A DNA stretch of 64,000 nucleotides from Novosphingobium aquimarinum (lineage in GTDB: Bacteria; Pseudomonadota; Alphaproteobacteria; Sphingomonadales; Sphingomonadaceae), in the NCBI RefSeq assembly GCF_009746585.1, contig NZ_WRPO01000006.1, positions 124,001 to 188,000 of the forward strand. The letters are read 5' to 3'. This document shows, piece after piece, positions 35,576 through 44,394 of this stretch (position 1 is its first letter; every line of letters begins with the position of its first letter). Under the pieces are notes generated by a model, which was not told where the DNA came from, made no database searches, and was given only the letters and a program-made list of their open reading frames with translations. The translations under genes and the position numbers were made by a program.

Positions 35576-36424
35576 TCAGGCTGCAACCGAAACCGGCTTA
35601 AGATCCGACACGGGTGGCTCGCCGCGGTTCGGCAGCTTGCGCGCGTGCGTGGCGTAGAGCATCAGGCCGGTGAAGGTCAGGCCGCCCACCAGGTTGCCCA
35701 GCACCACCGGGATCTCGTTCCACAGCAGATAGTCGCCGATGGTGAAGTTGCCGCCGAGCATGAGGCCGGTCGGGAACAGGAACATGTTCACGATCGAGTG
35801 TTCGAAGACCATGTAGAAGAACAGCATGATCGGCATCCACATCGCCACGACCTTGCCGGTCACCGAAGTGGAAATCTGCGCGCCGACGACACCGGTCGAG
35901 ACCATCCAGTTGCACAGCATGGCGCGCACGAAGATCGTCAGCCAGCCGGCCGCGCCGAACGCGGCGTAACCGACGGTGCGCTTCTCGCCCATCACGGCGA
36001 ACTTCTGGCCGACTTCGTTGACCTCGTCCGCAAAGCCATACGTCCAGTAGATCGCCATCAGCACCGCGGTGGTGAGCGCGCCGGCGAAATTGCCGATGAA
36101 GACGAGGCCCCAGTTGCGCAGCACGCCGCCCCAGCCGCAGCCGGGTCGCTTGTCCCACACGGCCAGCGGACACAGCACGAAGACGCCGGTCAGCAAGTCG
36201 TACCCAAGCAGATACAGCATGCAGAAACCAACCGGGAAAAGCACCGCCCCCGCCAGCGGCTGACCGGTCTGGACGTTGATGGTGACCGCGAAGGCTGCGG
36301 CCAGAGCGAGCGTCGCGCCCGCCATGTAGGCCCGGATCAGGGTGTCGCGAGTGGACATCTTGATCTTGGATTCACCGGCATCGATGAGTTTTACGACGAA
36401 ATCCGCCGGAGCGAGATAGGACAT
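35576..36424 (-). CDS. Formate/nitrite transporter-family channel
   Basis: A 282-residue FNT-family membrane protein with about six membrane segments. ATLALAAAFAVTINVQTGQP and FEHSIVNMFLFPTGLMLGG match the family's signature regions. NirC moves nitrite and FocA moves formate. Between a porin and cyanase in a nitrate cluster, nitrite is the natural guess, with cyanate as an untested alternative. ATG 36424 has a GGAG-type site; the open frame extends to 36589 inside the intergenic region and porin gene. The next gene, cynS, starts 83 bp downstream. Confidence 0.87.
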   Translation of the reverse strand: MSYLAPADFVVKLIDAGESKIKMSTRDTLIRAYMAGATLALAAAFAVTINVQTGQPLAGAVLFPVGFCMLYLLGYDLLTGVFVLCPLAVWDKRPGCGWGGVLRNWGLVFIGNFAGALTTAVLMAIYWTYGFADEVNEVGQKFAVMGEKRTVGYAAFGAAGWLTIFVRAMLCNWMVSTGVVGAQISTSVTGKVVAMWMPIMLFFYMVFEHSIVNMFLFPTGLMLGGNFTIGDYLLWNEIPVVLGNLVGGLTFTGLMLYATHARKLPNRGEPPVSDLKPVSVAA

Positions 36425-36467
36425 GACAGTCTCCTTGAAGTCTCCTGGAATGGGTCGATGATTGCGC

Positions 36468-37700
36468 TCAGAAAGAGAATTCGGCCTGGAGCCAGAACTT
36501 CTCGGTATCGACGCCGAAATCCTTGGCGTCGTAATTCGCGTATTTGAGCAGGATGCCATAGTTCTGGATCTTGAACCCGAGATTGGCATCCCACTCGGTT
36601 CCGTAATCGAGACCGCCCACGTCGCTCTCGAACTTGTGATAGACGACCGCGGCCTTCAGCCCCTTCAGCGGGCCGACGTCGCCGAGCCCCTTGCCGACCG
36701 ATCCGTAATAGTCGCGCAGGCCCGCGGCGGGCGTCGTCAGGAACAGGTCGGCCCAGCCGTTGAAGGCGTGCAGCGTGGCGAGCGGCGTCTGGAAGGCGGC
36801 GATGCCATCATCGCTGCCCAGCTCCTCGTAGCCGCCCTTGATGCCGAAGCCCGCGACCGAGCCGCCCAGTTCGCCCCAAAAGTAATCGGCTGAGTAATCG
36901 ACCGGGTTGGCCTTGTAGTCGGACTGGCGGGCATACGTCGCGCTGACGTCGATCTTGGTCTTGCCGCCGAGCGGGATCGACGTGCTGGCAAGAATGCCGA
37001 AAGTCTGGCTCGAGAACGCGACGCGGTCATCGTAGTCGAGCAGATACGTGAACGCCTTCAGCTTCACGCCGTGCGTATCGATGCCGGCCTGGGCGAGAAT
37101 GAAGTCGCCGTCGAAATGCTCGTTCGGGCTGTCGATGCCGAAGACGGTGCGCTGCGAGATCGCATAGGTCGCGTCGATCGCGACGGGCCCCAGCTTGGCG
37201 GTGCCGCGCACGGCGTCGAAGGTCTGTTCGTTCTGCCGCCAGATGACGTCGCCGACGAAGCGCGCGTTGTCGTAGACGATGCGCTGGCGGCCGACGGTCA
37301 GGCCCAGGTCCTTGCCCTTGTAGGCCACCTGCAACCGGTTGAGCTCGACGGTCTGGGGGTCGGCGACGACCGAATAGGGCTCGGCCCCGAGGTACCCGTT
37401 ATTGCCGGGGATCGTGTCGTTGTAACGATCGCCGATCGCGAGATTGGCTTCGGCCTCGGCGAGGAAGGCGAGACCGCTGTCGTGCTGCAGTTCGAAGCCG
37501 CCGCGCATGCGCAGCGTCACCGCGTCCGCATCCTTCAGGGCATTGTCCTGCTCGACATGTTCCCAGCGCAGCCGGCCATCGATGATCGGGTCGAACGTCA
37601 GGCCATCGCCGACCGGGATCGGATCCCCGGCCTTGGCCTGACACGGTGCGGCGATCGCAAGCCCGGCAGCCAGCGCGGAAACAGAAAGAAACGACTTCAT
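36468..37700 (-). CDS. Outer-membrane porin, alginate-export/OprD-like beta barrel
   Basis: A 410-residue protein with signal peptide MKSFLSVSALAAGLAIAAP (cleavage near CQAKA). Alternating beta-strand sequence follows (WEHVEQDNALKDADAVTLR, LTVGRQRIVYDNARFVGDV, TFDAVRGTAKLG), and the terminal residue is Phe (WLQAEFSF), the usual Bam signal. The alginate_exp-type barrel is common in sphingomonads. Here it probably lets nitrate or nitrite through the outer membrane, by context. It lies 43 bp upstream of the channel gene. Confidence 0.85.
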   Translation of the reverse strand: MKSFLSVSALAAGLAIAAPCQAKAGDPIPVGDGLTFDPIIDGRLRWEHVEQDNALKDADAVTLRMRGGFELQHDSGLAFLAEAEANLAIGDRYNDTIPGNNGYLGAEPYSVVADPQTVELNRLQVAYKGKDLGLTVGRQRIVYDNARFVGDVIWRQNEQTFDAVRGTAKLGPVAIDATYAISQRTVFGIDSPNEHFDGDFILAQAGIDTHGVKLKAFTYLLDYDDRVAFSSQTFGILASTSIPLGGKTKIDVSATYARQSDYKANPVDYSADYFWGELGGSVAGFGIKGGYEELGSDDGIAAFQTPLATLHAFNGWADLFLTTPAAGLRDYYGSVGKGLGDVGPLKGLKAAVVYHKFESDVGGLDYGTEWDANLGFKIQNYGILLKYANYDAKDFGVDTEKFWLQAEFSF

Positions 37701-37879
37701 AGGTGCGTACCTCCGAGCGGGCTCCCCAGCGGGGGGCCCGGTTGATTCGAAGGCAGACGCCGTTGTCCGCCGGGATTGTGCGCGGAGCCTCCCAACTCCG
37801 ACCTTGGATTTGGCGTCCCGGCGACGGCCACCCTTGCCCGCCGCCGCCCCCTCACAGGGACGCGCCTCGTTCCGGGACC

Positions 37880-39574
37880 TCAGGCCGCTTTCGCGCCCGG
37901 GCCGTGATCGTATTCGGCCAGGAAGTGCAGCACTTCCTGCCGGTATTGATAGAACTTGGGATCATCGAGCAGCGCCTTGCGATCGCGCGGGCGCGGCAGA
38001 TCGACTTCGAGAACCTTGCCGATCGTGGCATTGGGGCCGTTGGTCATCATCACCACCCGATCGGCGAGCAGGATCGCCTCGTCGACATCGTGCGTCACCA
38101 TGATCGCGGTGACCTTGGTCCGGTTCCAGGTTTCGACCAGAACGTCTTGCAAGTCCCAGCGCGTCAGACTGTCGAGCATGCCGAAAGGCTCGTCGAGCAG
38201 TAGCAGGCGCGGCGAAAGCGCAAAGGCGCGGGCGATGCCGACACGCTGGCGCATGCCGTTCGACATTTCGGCGGCAAGCTTGTCCTTGGCGTCGCCCAGG
38301 CCGACCCGGTCGAGATAGTAATCGACGATGTCGCATCGCTCGGCCTTGCCCGCATGGGGATAGACGCGTTCGACGCCGAGCGACACGTTCTGGCGCGCGG
38401 TGAGCCAGGGCATCAGGCTCGGGGCCTGGAAGACCACCGCCTTGTCCGGCCCGGCCGCGGTGATCTCGCGATTGTCGAGAACGATGCCGCCCTTGCTGAT
38501 TGCGTTGAGCCCCGCGGCCATCGTCAGCACCGTGGACTTGCCACAGCCCGAGTGCCCGATGAGCGAGACGAATTCGCCCTTGTCCATCAGCAGGTTGAAA
38601 TCCTCGACGACGGTCAGCGGCCCCTTCGGGGTCGGGTAGACCTTGTCGAGCTTGTAGAATTCCAGATAGCGCGTGTGCACCGCGGACTTGCCGGCTTCGA
38701 CATAGGCATCGGGCAGCGCGGCCTCCGGCTTGGCGGGGTGCAAGTCGATCGGCACGACATTGGGCAGGTCGACCGCGCTTTCGCCGACCGTCCCCGCCGC
38801 GTTCAGCTCGCCGAGGTAGCTCACGATCTCCCGACGCAGCGCCTGGAAGTGCGCATCGTCGTTCACTGCCTCGCGATCGCGCGGACGCGGCACGTCGACA
38901 GTGAAGATCCGCCCGATCCTGGCGGCCGGTGCCGGAGTCAGGATCGCGACGCGATCGGCGAGCAGCAGGGCTTCGTCGACATCGTTGGTGACGAGCAGGA
39001 TCGTGCGCTTCTCTTCCTTGCGGATGCGCTCGATCTCGTCCTGCAGCTTGGCGCGAGTAAGCGCGTCGAGCGCGGAAAGCGGCTCGTCGAGCAGCAGGAT
39101 CTCGGGCTCCATCGCCAGGGCGCGCGCGACCGACACGCGCTGGCGCATGCCGCCCGAAAGCTGCGACGGCTTGCGGTCCATCGCATGGCCGAGGCCGACG
39201 AGCTCCACCTTCTGCCTGACCAGCGCGGCACGCTCGGCGGCGGTGCGATCCTTGTGCACCGCGTCCACCGCCATCGCGACGTTCTTCTCGACCGTGAGCC
39301 AGGGAAACAGCGAATAGGACTGGAAGACCAGGCCGCGATCCTTGCCCGGGCCATCGATCGGCTGACCCTTGAGCAGGATCTGCCCCGCATCAGGCTCGAT
39401 CAGTCCCGCGATCGCGGAAATCAGCGTCGTCTTGCCGGCGCCCGAGAAGCCGAGGATGGCAATGAATTCGCCTTCCTCGACGTCGAGATCGATGTGGTCG
39501 AGCACGTGGGTGACGTCGCCCGCCTTGCTCTTGTAGGCCTTGGTCACGCCCTTGAGTGTCAGGATGCTGGCCAT
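37880..39574 (-). CDS. Nitrate ABC transporter, fused tandem ATPase
   Basis: Two NrtD-type ABC ATPase domains in one 564-residue chain. Domain 1 (about 1-260): Walker A GFSGAGKTT, signature LSGGMRQR, Walker B LLLDEPLSALD. Domain 2 (about 305-564): GHSGCGKST, MSNGMRQR in place of LSGGQ, and LLLDEPFGMLD. A linker (VVPIDLHPAKPEAALPDAYV) joins them. It covers the roles of both NrtC and NrtD of cyanobacteria but lacks NrtC's substrate-binding-like tail. It follows nrtB by 22 bp. Confidence 0.92.
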   Translation of the reverse strand: MASILTLKGVTKAYKSKAGDVTHVLDHIDLDVEEGEFIAILGFSGAGKTTLISAIAGLIEPDAGQILLKGQPIDGPGKDRGLVFQSYSLFPWLTVEKNVAMAVDAVHKDRTAAERAALVRQKVELVGLGHAMDRKPSQLSGGMRQRVSVARALAMEPEILLLDEPLSALDALTRAKLQDEIERIRKEEKRTILLVTNDVDEALLLADRVAILTPAPAARIGRIFTVDVPRPRDREAVNDDAHFQALRREIVSYLGELNAAGTVGESAVDLPNVVPIDLHPAKPEAALPDAYVEAGKSAVHTRYLEFYKLDKVYPTPKGPLTVVEDFNLLMDKGEFVSLIGHSGCGKSTVLTMAAGLNAISKGGIVLDNREITAAGPDKAVVFQAPSLMPWLTARQNVSLGVERVYPHAGKAERCDIVDYYLDRVGLGDAKDKLAAEMSNGMRQRVGIARAFALSPRLLLLDEPFGMLDSLTRWDLQDVLVETWNRTKVTAIMVTHDVDEAILLADRVVMMTNGPNATIGKVLEVDLPRPRDRKALLDDPKFYQYRQEVLHFLAEYDHGPGAKAA

Positions 39575-39596
39575 GTCCGGTCTCCTTGCGCGATTG

Positions 39597-40616
39597 TCAG
39601 ACGGTGCGGTTGCGGCTGACGAAGGTCTGCAGCGCCATCATGATCCGGTCGAGCGCGAAGCCGATCAGGCCGATGACGATCACCGCGAACATGATCCGGG
39701 CGAGCGACTGCGAGCTGCCGTTCTGGAATTCGTCCCACACGAACTTGCCGAGGCCCGGGTTCTGCGCGAGCATTTCCGCCGCGATCAGCACCATCCAGCC
39801 CACGCCCAGCGACAGCCGCATGCCGGTGAAGATGTACGGCAGCGAGGAGGGCAGCACGAGCTTGGTCAGCTTCTGGAACGTGCCGAGCTTGAGCACGCGG
39901 CCGACATTGAGCAAGTCCTTGTCGATCGACGCGGTGCCGACCGCGGTGTTGATCAGCGTCGGCCACAGCGAGCACAGCATCACTACCAGCGCCGAGATCA
40001 CGAAGGCCTTGGGCAGCAGCGGATCGGCACTGGTGATCATCGCCGAGATCACCATCGTCACGATCGGCAGCCAGGCGAGCGGGCTGACCGGCTTCATGAT
40101 CTGCACGATCGGATTGATCGCGGCGTTGAACACCGGCGAAAGGCCCGCGGCGAGCCCCAGCGGCACTGCGACCAGCGTCGCCAGGACGAAGCCGAGCGCC
40201 ACCGTCTCGAGCGAGGTGATGACCTGGTCGAGGAATGTCGGCGGCCCGGCATAGTCGAAGGCCATCGCCTGCGTGCCTGCAGCGATGCGCGCATCCTGTT
40301 CGGCATAGAACTGCGCCTTGGCTTCGTTCGACGCCTGCCATTCCGCGAACAGCGAGCCGCCCTGTTCGGCGACTTCCAGCGGCCCCGGCAGAGCGCCGAG
40401 CGACGTATCGACGCTGGGCGCGAGCATGGCCCAGGCCCCGAGGAAGATCAGGATCCCGGCGATCGGGGCGATCAGGCCCTTGCCGAACACGGCCTGCATG
40501 TTCCAGGCCGGCGCGACCGGCGAGGATCGGACCGCGCCTTCGGCCGGCGCGGCATTCGTGGCCGGCGCGGCCGTCGCGGCTCCCGGTTCGGCAATGTCGG
40601 CGTATGCGGTAGCCAT
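39597..40616 (-). CDS. nrtB: Nitrate ABC transporter permease
   Basis: A 339-residue permease with a low-complexity Ala/Pro N-terminus and about six membrane segments. The EAA loop appears as LLNVGRVLKLGTFQKLTKLVLPSSLP. A long periplasmic loop (about 75-125) lies between the first two segments. ATG 40616 is preceded by GGGAG; the frame extends to 40646. It comes 40 bp after nrtA in a compact nrtABC unit. Confidence 0.93.
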   Translation of the reverse strand: MATAYADIAEPGAATAAPATNAAPAEGAVRSSPVAPAWNMQAVFGKGLIAPIAGILIFLGAWAMLAPSVDTSLGALPGPLEVAEQGGSLFAEWQASNEAKAQFYAEQDARIAAGTQAMAFDYAGPPTFLDQVITSLETVALGFVLATLVAVPLGLAAGLSPVFNAAINPIVQIMKPVSPLAWLPIVTMVISAMITSADPLLPKAFVISALVVMLCSLWPTLINTAVGTASIDKDLLNVGRVLKLGTFQKLTKLVLPSSLPYIFTGMRLSLGVGWMVLIAAEMLAQNPGLGKFVWDEFQNGSSQSLARIMFAVIVIGLIGFALDRIMMALQTFVSRNRTV

Positions 40617-40656
40617 GGTGGAACTCCCTTTGATGCTGGAGGTCATCGAACGTCGA

Positions 40657-42084
40657 TCAGCCGCCGGTCACGCCCGAGGCGGTGACCTTCTGGCCCTGCT
40701 TCAGGCCGATCTTGAGCGACTGGATGTAGGCGTTGGGCTTGCGACCGTCGTAAGGGATCTTGTCCATGAACCCGTTGTCGACCGGCTTGAAGCCGTCGGT
40801 CTCGGGGATCGCTCCGGCCGGGATCACCTTGTCGTCGACCAGCTTCTTGGCAGCGGCGAGATAGAGATCCGGACGGTAGACCGCCTTGGCCTGGGCCACG
40901 TACCAGGCATCGTCATGGTCTTCGGGGATCTGCCCCCAGCGGCGCATCTGGGTCATGTACCAGATCGCGTCGGAATAGAACGGGTAGCCCGCGTTCTTGT
41001 CGAAGAAGATATTGAAGCCCGGTGCGGGGCGGGTATCGCCCGGCTCGAACGTGAACTTGCCGGTCATCGAGGCCGCGATCACTTGCGGATCGGCGCCGAC
41101 ATAATTGGGCTGCGAAAGAATCTTCACCGCCTCGGCGCGGTTCTTGCCGCCATCGGCATCGAGCCACTGTTGCGCTTTGATGATGGCGCGCAGCATTGCC
41201 GCCGTCGTGCCCGGATACTTTTCGGCGAAGTCCTTGCGGATCGAGAAGACCTTCTCGGGATTGTCGTGCCAGATCTCGTCGTCGGTGATTACCGGCACGC
41301 CGATCTTCTTCTGCACGGCCGCCTGGTTCCAAGGCTCGCCCACGCAATAGCCCTCGATCGTGCCGGCTTCGAGAGTGGCGGGCATTTGCGGCGGCGGCGT
41401 GACCGAAAGCTGGACATCGGCATCGACCGTCCCGCCGACGTCGCCCGGCGTATAATACCCCGGATTGAGGCCGCCCGCAGCGAGCCAATAGCGCAGTTCG
41501 TAATTGTGCGTCGAAACGGGGAAGACCATGCCCATCTTGAACGTTTTGCCCTGCTGCTTGAAGCTGGCGACAACCGGCTTCAGCGCCGAGGCGGAGATCG
41601 GATGCGCGGGTTTGCCGCCGTCCACCGGCAGGCTCGGCTTGATCTGCTCCCACACCTTGTTCGACACGGTGATCGCGTTGCCGTTGAGATCGAGGCTGAG
41701 CGGCGCGATCAGATCGGCCTTGGTGCCATAGCCCAGCGTCGCTGCGATCGGCTGCCCTGCGAGCATGTGCGCACCGTCGAGCTGGCCACCGATCACGCCG
41801 TCGAGCAGGACTTTCCAGTTCGCTTGCGGCTCCAGCGTCACGTTGAGCCCTTCCTCCTGGAAGAAGCCCTTTTCCTTGGCGATCGCGAGCGGTGCCATGT
41901 CGGTCAGCTTGATGAAACCGAGCTTGAGCACGGGCTTCTCGACTGCCCCCGGTGCGGCAGCGGCCTTGACCGCATCGCCTTCCGGCGCGCCACCCTTGCT
42001 GCCGCAGCCGGCGAGCGCGACGCTCACGAAGAGTGCGGCAATCACTCCGCGCCGTTTGAAACCGATGCCCCGCTCAAAGCCCAT
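40657..42084 (-). CDS. nrtA: Nitrate ABC transporter, substrate-binding lipoprotein
   Basis: A 475-residue CmpA/NrtA-family protein. The N-terminus has a lipobox (SVALAGCGS, Cys at about 27), so it is tethered to the inner membrane. Family motifs are LKLGFIKLTDMAPLAIAKEKGFF, ANWKVLLDGVIGGQLDGAHML and EGYCVGEPWNQAAV. It is paralogous to the cytoplasmic NasS encoded just upstream. ATG 42084 puts the signal peptide at the start. The preceding 140 bp hold an ANTAR-type leader. Confidence 0.95.
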   Translation of the reverse strand: MGFERGIGFKRRGVIAALFVSVALAGCGSKGGAPEGDAVKAAAAPGAVEKPVLKLGFIKLTDMAPLAIAKEKGFFQEEGLNVTLEPQANWKVLLDGVIGGQLDGAHMLAGQPIAATLGYGTKADLIAPLSLDLNGNAITVSNKVWEQIKPSLPVDGGKPAHPISASALKPVVASFKQQGKTFKMGMVFPVSTHNYELRYWLAAGGLNPGYYTPGDVGGTVDADVQLSVTPPPQMPATLEAGTIEGYCVGEPWNQAAVQKKIGVPVITDDEIWHDNPEKVFSIRKDFAEKYPGTTAAMLRAIIKAQQWLDADGGKNRAEAVKILSQPNYVGADPQVIAASMTGKFTFEPGDTRPAPGFNIFFDKNAGYPFYSDAIWYMTQMRRWGQIPEDHDDAWYVAQAKAVYRPDLYLAAAKKLVDDKVIPAGAIPETDGFKPVDNGFMDKIPYDGRKPNAYIQSLKIGLKQGQKVTASGVTGG

Positions 42085-42115
42085 TATTTCGATCCCGTTT
42101 GCCGGTGACGAACGC

Positions 42116-42223
42116 AAAAAAGCCGCCTCGATGCCGGTTCAAAAGAACCAGTTCGGGCGGCGACGTTGCCACATGATTTCTGAAGTTCGCGGCTCGGTTT
42201 CCAAAGCGTCCGTCCTTGGACGC
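42116..42223 (-). promoter_or_regulatory. ANTAR-responsive antiterminator leader of nrtA
   Basis: Minus-strand order: P1, a 6-bp stem GCGTCC/GGACGC with hexaloop AAGGAC (42206-42223); P2, stem GTGGC/GCCGC with hexaloop AACGTC (42157-42172); then an intrinsic terminator with arms GCCGCC (42156-42161) and GGCGGC (42122-42127) and a T-run (42116-42121). Both loops have A1 and G4, the ANTAR consensus, and P2 shares bases with the terminator arm. It lies directly downstream of nasST, which encodes the cognate antiterminator. Confidence 0.9.
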
Positions 42224-42305
42224 CGATCGAGCTGCGATGGAGTCGTAATAGGTGATTCGGTACGGCTGCGTAAAGCTCTTTTTGCGATGCAGCAGAACTG
42301 GCCCC

Positions 42306-43514
42306 TCAATCGAGCGCGTTTACATAGCCTTCGATATCCAGCGGATCGAAGATCCTCCCATCGAAAAATCGGTTCGGTTCCAATACGATAGCACCTTGCT
42401 GGGTGCCCACCGCAGTGCGCTGTGCAAGGCTGCCCTCGATTTTCGAACTCGCGCCCGGCAGCGGCTCGTCCGTGCCGGAAAGCGCCTCGCGGTAGACGTC
42501 GGGCCGGAACACCGCGGCTGCCTTGGCCGCCTCTTGCGCATCGAAGGGAGTCCCGTCCCAGCGCACCATCTGGGTGTAGAGCCATTCCGCCTGGCTGACC
42601 CATGGAAAGGTCGCCGCCTCGCGGTACTGAAACATGAAATCGGGATAGTGCGCCAGCTCTCCGCCCCGCGCGACGAGAATCCGGTCGGAGATCGCTCGCC
42701 GGATCAGTTCGGGGCTGCCGTCGATATATTCGGGCCGCGCCAGCACTCTGGAATTGATCTCGAAGTTGGCCGGGTCGACGAAATGCGCCGCCGCCTTGCA
42801 CAGCGCTCGGATGAGACGATGGATCTGGTCGCGCTTCTCCTCTAGCACGGCCTCGCGCATCGCCAGGACCTTCTCCACCCCGCGCCGCCAGATCTGCGCC
42901 GTGGCGAGGACGATCTCGCCCGCCCCCTGTTCCACCGCGACCGAGTTCCACGGTTCGCCCACGCAGATGCCGTCGACCTCGCCCTGCGCCAGCGCATCGG
43001 CGCAGAACGGGGGTGCCACGGTCGTGATCTCGACGTCCTGGTCGGGCCGGATACCGCAAGCGGCCAGCCAATAGCGCAGCATGTAGTTGTGGCTGGAGTA
43101 GCGATGCACCACGCCGAACCTGAGCGGATGTCCTGCAGCCTTGCGTTCGAGCGCGATCGTCCGCAGCGCTGCCCCCAGCGCCTTGGGATCGCCGATCCCG
43201 CGCTCGGGCCGGATGGCTTGCGCGATTTCGGGCCGCAGCGTCACTGCATTGCCGTTGAGCCCGAGCACGAACGGCACCGACAAGGGCTGTGCGGGACGGC
43301 CTCTTCCCAGCGTCGTCGCGATCGCAAGCGGCGCCACCATGTGCGCCGCATCGGAATGTCCATAGAGCAGGCGATCGAGCACGGTGGCCCAACTCATGTC
43401 CCTGACCAGCCGGAGCGACAGCCCTTCTGCCTCGGCGAACCCGTGTTCGGCTGCGAGGATCGGCAGGCAGGCATCCACGAGCGGCAAGAAGCCGATGGCC
43501 AGTTCGTTCGTCAT
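42306..43514 (-). CDS. nasS: Nitrate sensor NasS
   Basis: A 402-residue NrtA-like protein without signal peptide or lipobox (it starts MTNELAIGFLPLVDACLPIL), so it stays in the cytoplasm. GICVGEPWNSVAVEQGAGEI is the shared nitrate-binding-family motif. By family knowledge, NasS binds and silences NasT and lets go when nitrate is present. ATG 43514 overlaps the nasT stop by 4 bp. The stop lies 80 bp before the nrtA leader. Confidence 0.92.
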   Translation of the reverse strand: MTNELAIGFLPLVDACLPILAAEHGFAEAEGLSLRLVRDMSWATVLDRLLYGHSDAAHMVAPLAIATTLGRGRPAQPLSVPFVLGLNGNAVTLRPEIAQAIRPERGIGDPKALGAALRTIALERKAAGHPLRFGVVHRYSSHNYMLRYWLAACGIRPDQDVEITTVAPPFCADALAQGEVDGICVGEPWNSVAVEQGAGEIVLATAQIWRRGVEKVLAMREAVLEEKRDQIHRLIRALCKAAAHFVDPANFEINSRVLARPEYIDGSPELIRRAISDRILVARGGELAHYPDFMFQYREAATFPWVSQAEWLYTQMVRWDGTPFDAQEAAKAAAVFRPDVYREALSGTDEPLPGASSKIEGSLAQRTAVGTQQGAIVLEPNRFFDGRIFDPLDIEGYVNALD

Positions 43515-44089
43515 GCCCGTCCCATCATCTTGTGCGCCGTGACGATCGCCTCGGCGATTTCGGCAATGCGCTTGCCTTGGTTCATCGCCGTACTGCGCAA
43601 TTCCGCGTAGGCCTGGGGTTCCGCAAGCCCGCGCGAGTCCATCAAGATGCGCTTTGCCCGGTCCACCGTCTCGCGATCGGCGAGCTTGCCCTTCGCCGTC
43701 TCGAGATCGCGCTGCAGCCGGGAAAAGGCATTGAACCGTGTCACCGCCAGATCGACGATCGCCCGGATACGCTGCGGTGCAAGACCGTTCACGACATAGG
43801 ACGAAACCCCGGCCTCGACCGAGGCGACGATCGATTCGTCATCGGACTGGTCCACGAACATCGCGATCGGGCGGGCCAGCACGCGGCTGACGGTAAAGTA
43901 TTCCTCGAGCACATCGCGCGAGGGATTTCCCAAGTCCATCAGCACGATATCCGGGTCGATCTCGGCAATGCGCGCAATCAGGCCGCGCCGTTCGGTCAGC
44001 ACGAAGACTTCACAGTCCGTCAGCGCGGCCAGACCCTCGCGGATCACGGCAGCGCGCGAGGGACTTTCATCAATGACGGCGACACGCAT
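43511..44089 (-). CDS. nasT: ANTAR-domain antiterminator NasT
   Basis: A 192-residue protein with an N-terminal pseudo-receiver domain (MRVAVIDESPSRAAVIREGL; VLMDLGNPSRDVLEEY) and a C-terminal ANTAR three-helix domain (LADRETVDRAKRILMDSRGL, QAYAELRSTAMNQGKRIAE). It binds paired hexaloop hairpins in nascent mRNA and prevents termination. Two matching leaders are present at nrtA and nirB. ATG 44089 is used; the upstream extension to 44200 runs through the R2 repeat region and is not convincing. Confidence 0.93.
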   Translation of the reverse strand: MRVAVIDESPSRAAVIREGLAALTDCEVFVLTERRGLIARIAEIDPDIVLMDLGNPSRDVLEEYFTVSRVLARPIAMFVDQSDDESIVASVEAGVSSYVVNGLAPQRIRAIVDLAVTRFNAFSRLQRDLETAKGKLADRETVDRAKRILMDSRGLAEPQAYAELRSTAMNQGKRIAEIAEAIVTAHKMMGRA

Positions 44090-44203
44090 GCCGTATATTG
44101 CATTGCAACATCGCAGTGAGCAATGCCCTTGGGATAGCGCCATTAACCCCGTCGATGCGACCATCAGTAACATCGCTCCCAGGGGTTGATGATCGAGCAA
44201 TCA

Positions 44204-44392
44204 CCTCCGCATCGGCGCGTGGCCCCTCGATGGGGCCACGCCTCTGCTCAGAGTTCGACAACTTCCCAGAATGGCCCCCGCTCAGCGCGGATGGTGATGG
44301 AAATTTGTAGACAGCTCTGGACAGACGAAGCGCAAAAAGCGCCCGTTTCCCAGGGGTTTTATACACTTTATGGGATGTCCGCGGAAGTGGCG
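44204..44392 (+). repeat. Diverged direct repeat R2 (pairs with R1 at 27.1 kb)
   Basis: About 189 bp, collinear and same orientation as R1, lying immediately left of the island's left att copy. It contains a perfect 10-bp inverted repeat GCGTGGCCCC/GGGGCCACGC with loop TCGAT at 44217-44241, which R1 has lost. A plus-strand frame through R2 ends at a TAG inside the att core. Together with R1 it brackets the whole nitrate cluster. Confidence 0.65.
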
Positions 44393-44394
44393 GC

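Noticed and set aside
37719..37739. Strong hairpin GGGCTCCCC/GGGGGGCCC just upstream of the porin gene
   Set aside because: No T-run and no ANTAR-type hexaloop, so I do not call it a terminator or a third NasT leader. It may be an mRNA-processing or stabilising hairpin.
44090..44200. N-terminal extension of NasT to 44200
   Set aside because: The extra 37 residues are cysteine/methionine-rich, precede the conserved receiver start MRVAVIDE, and enter the repeat region near R2.
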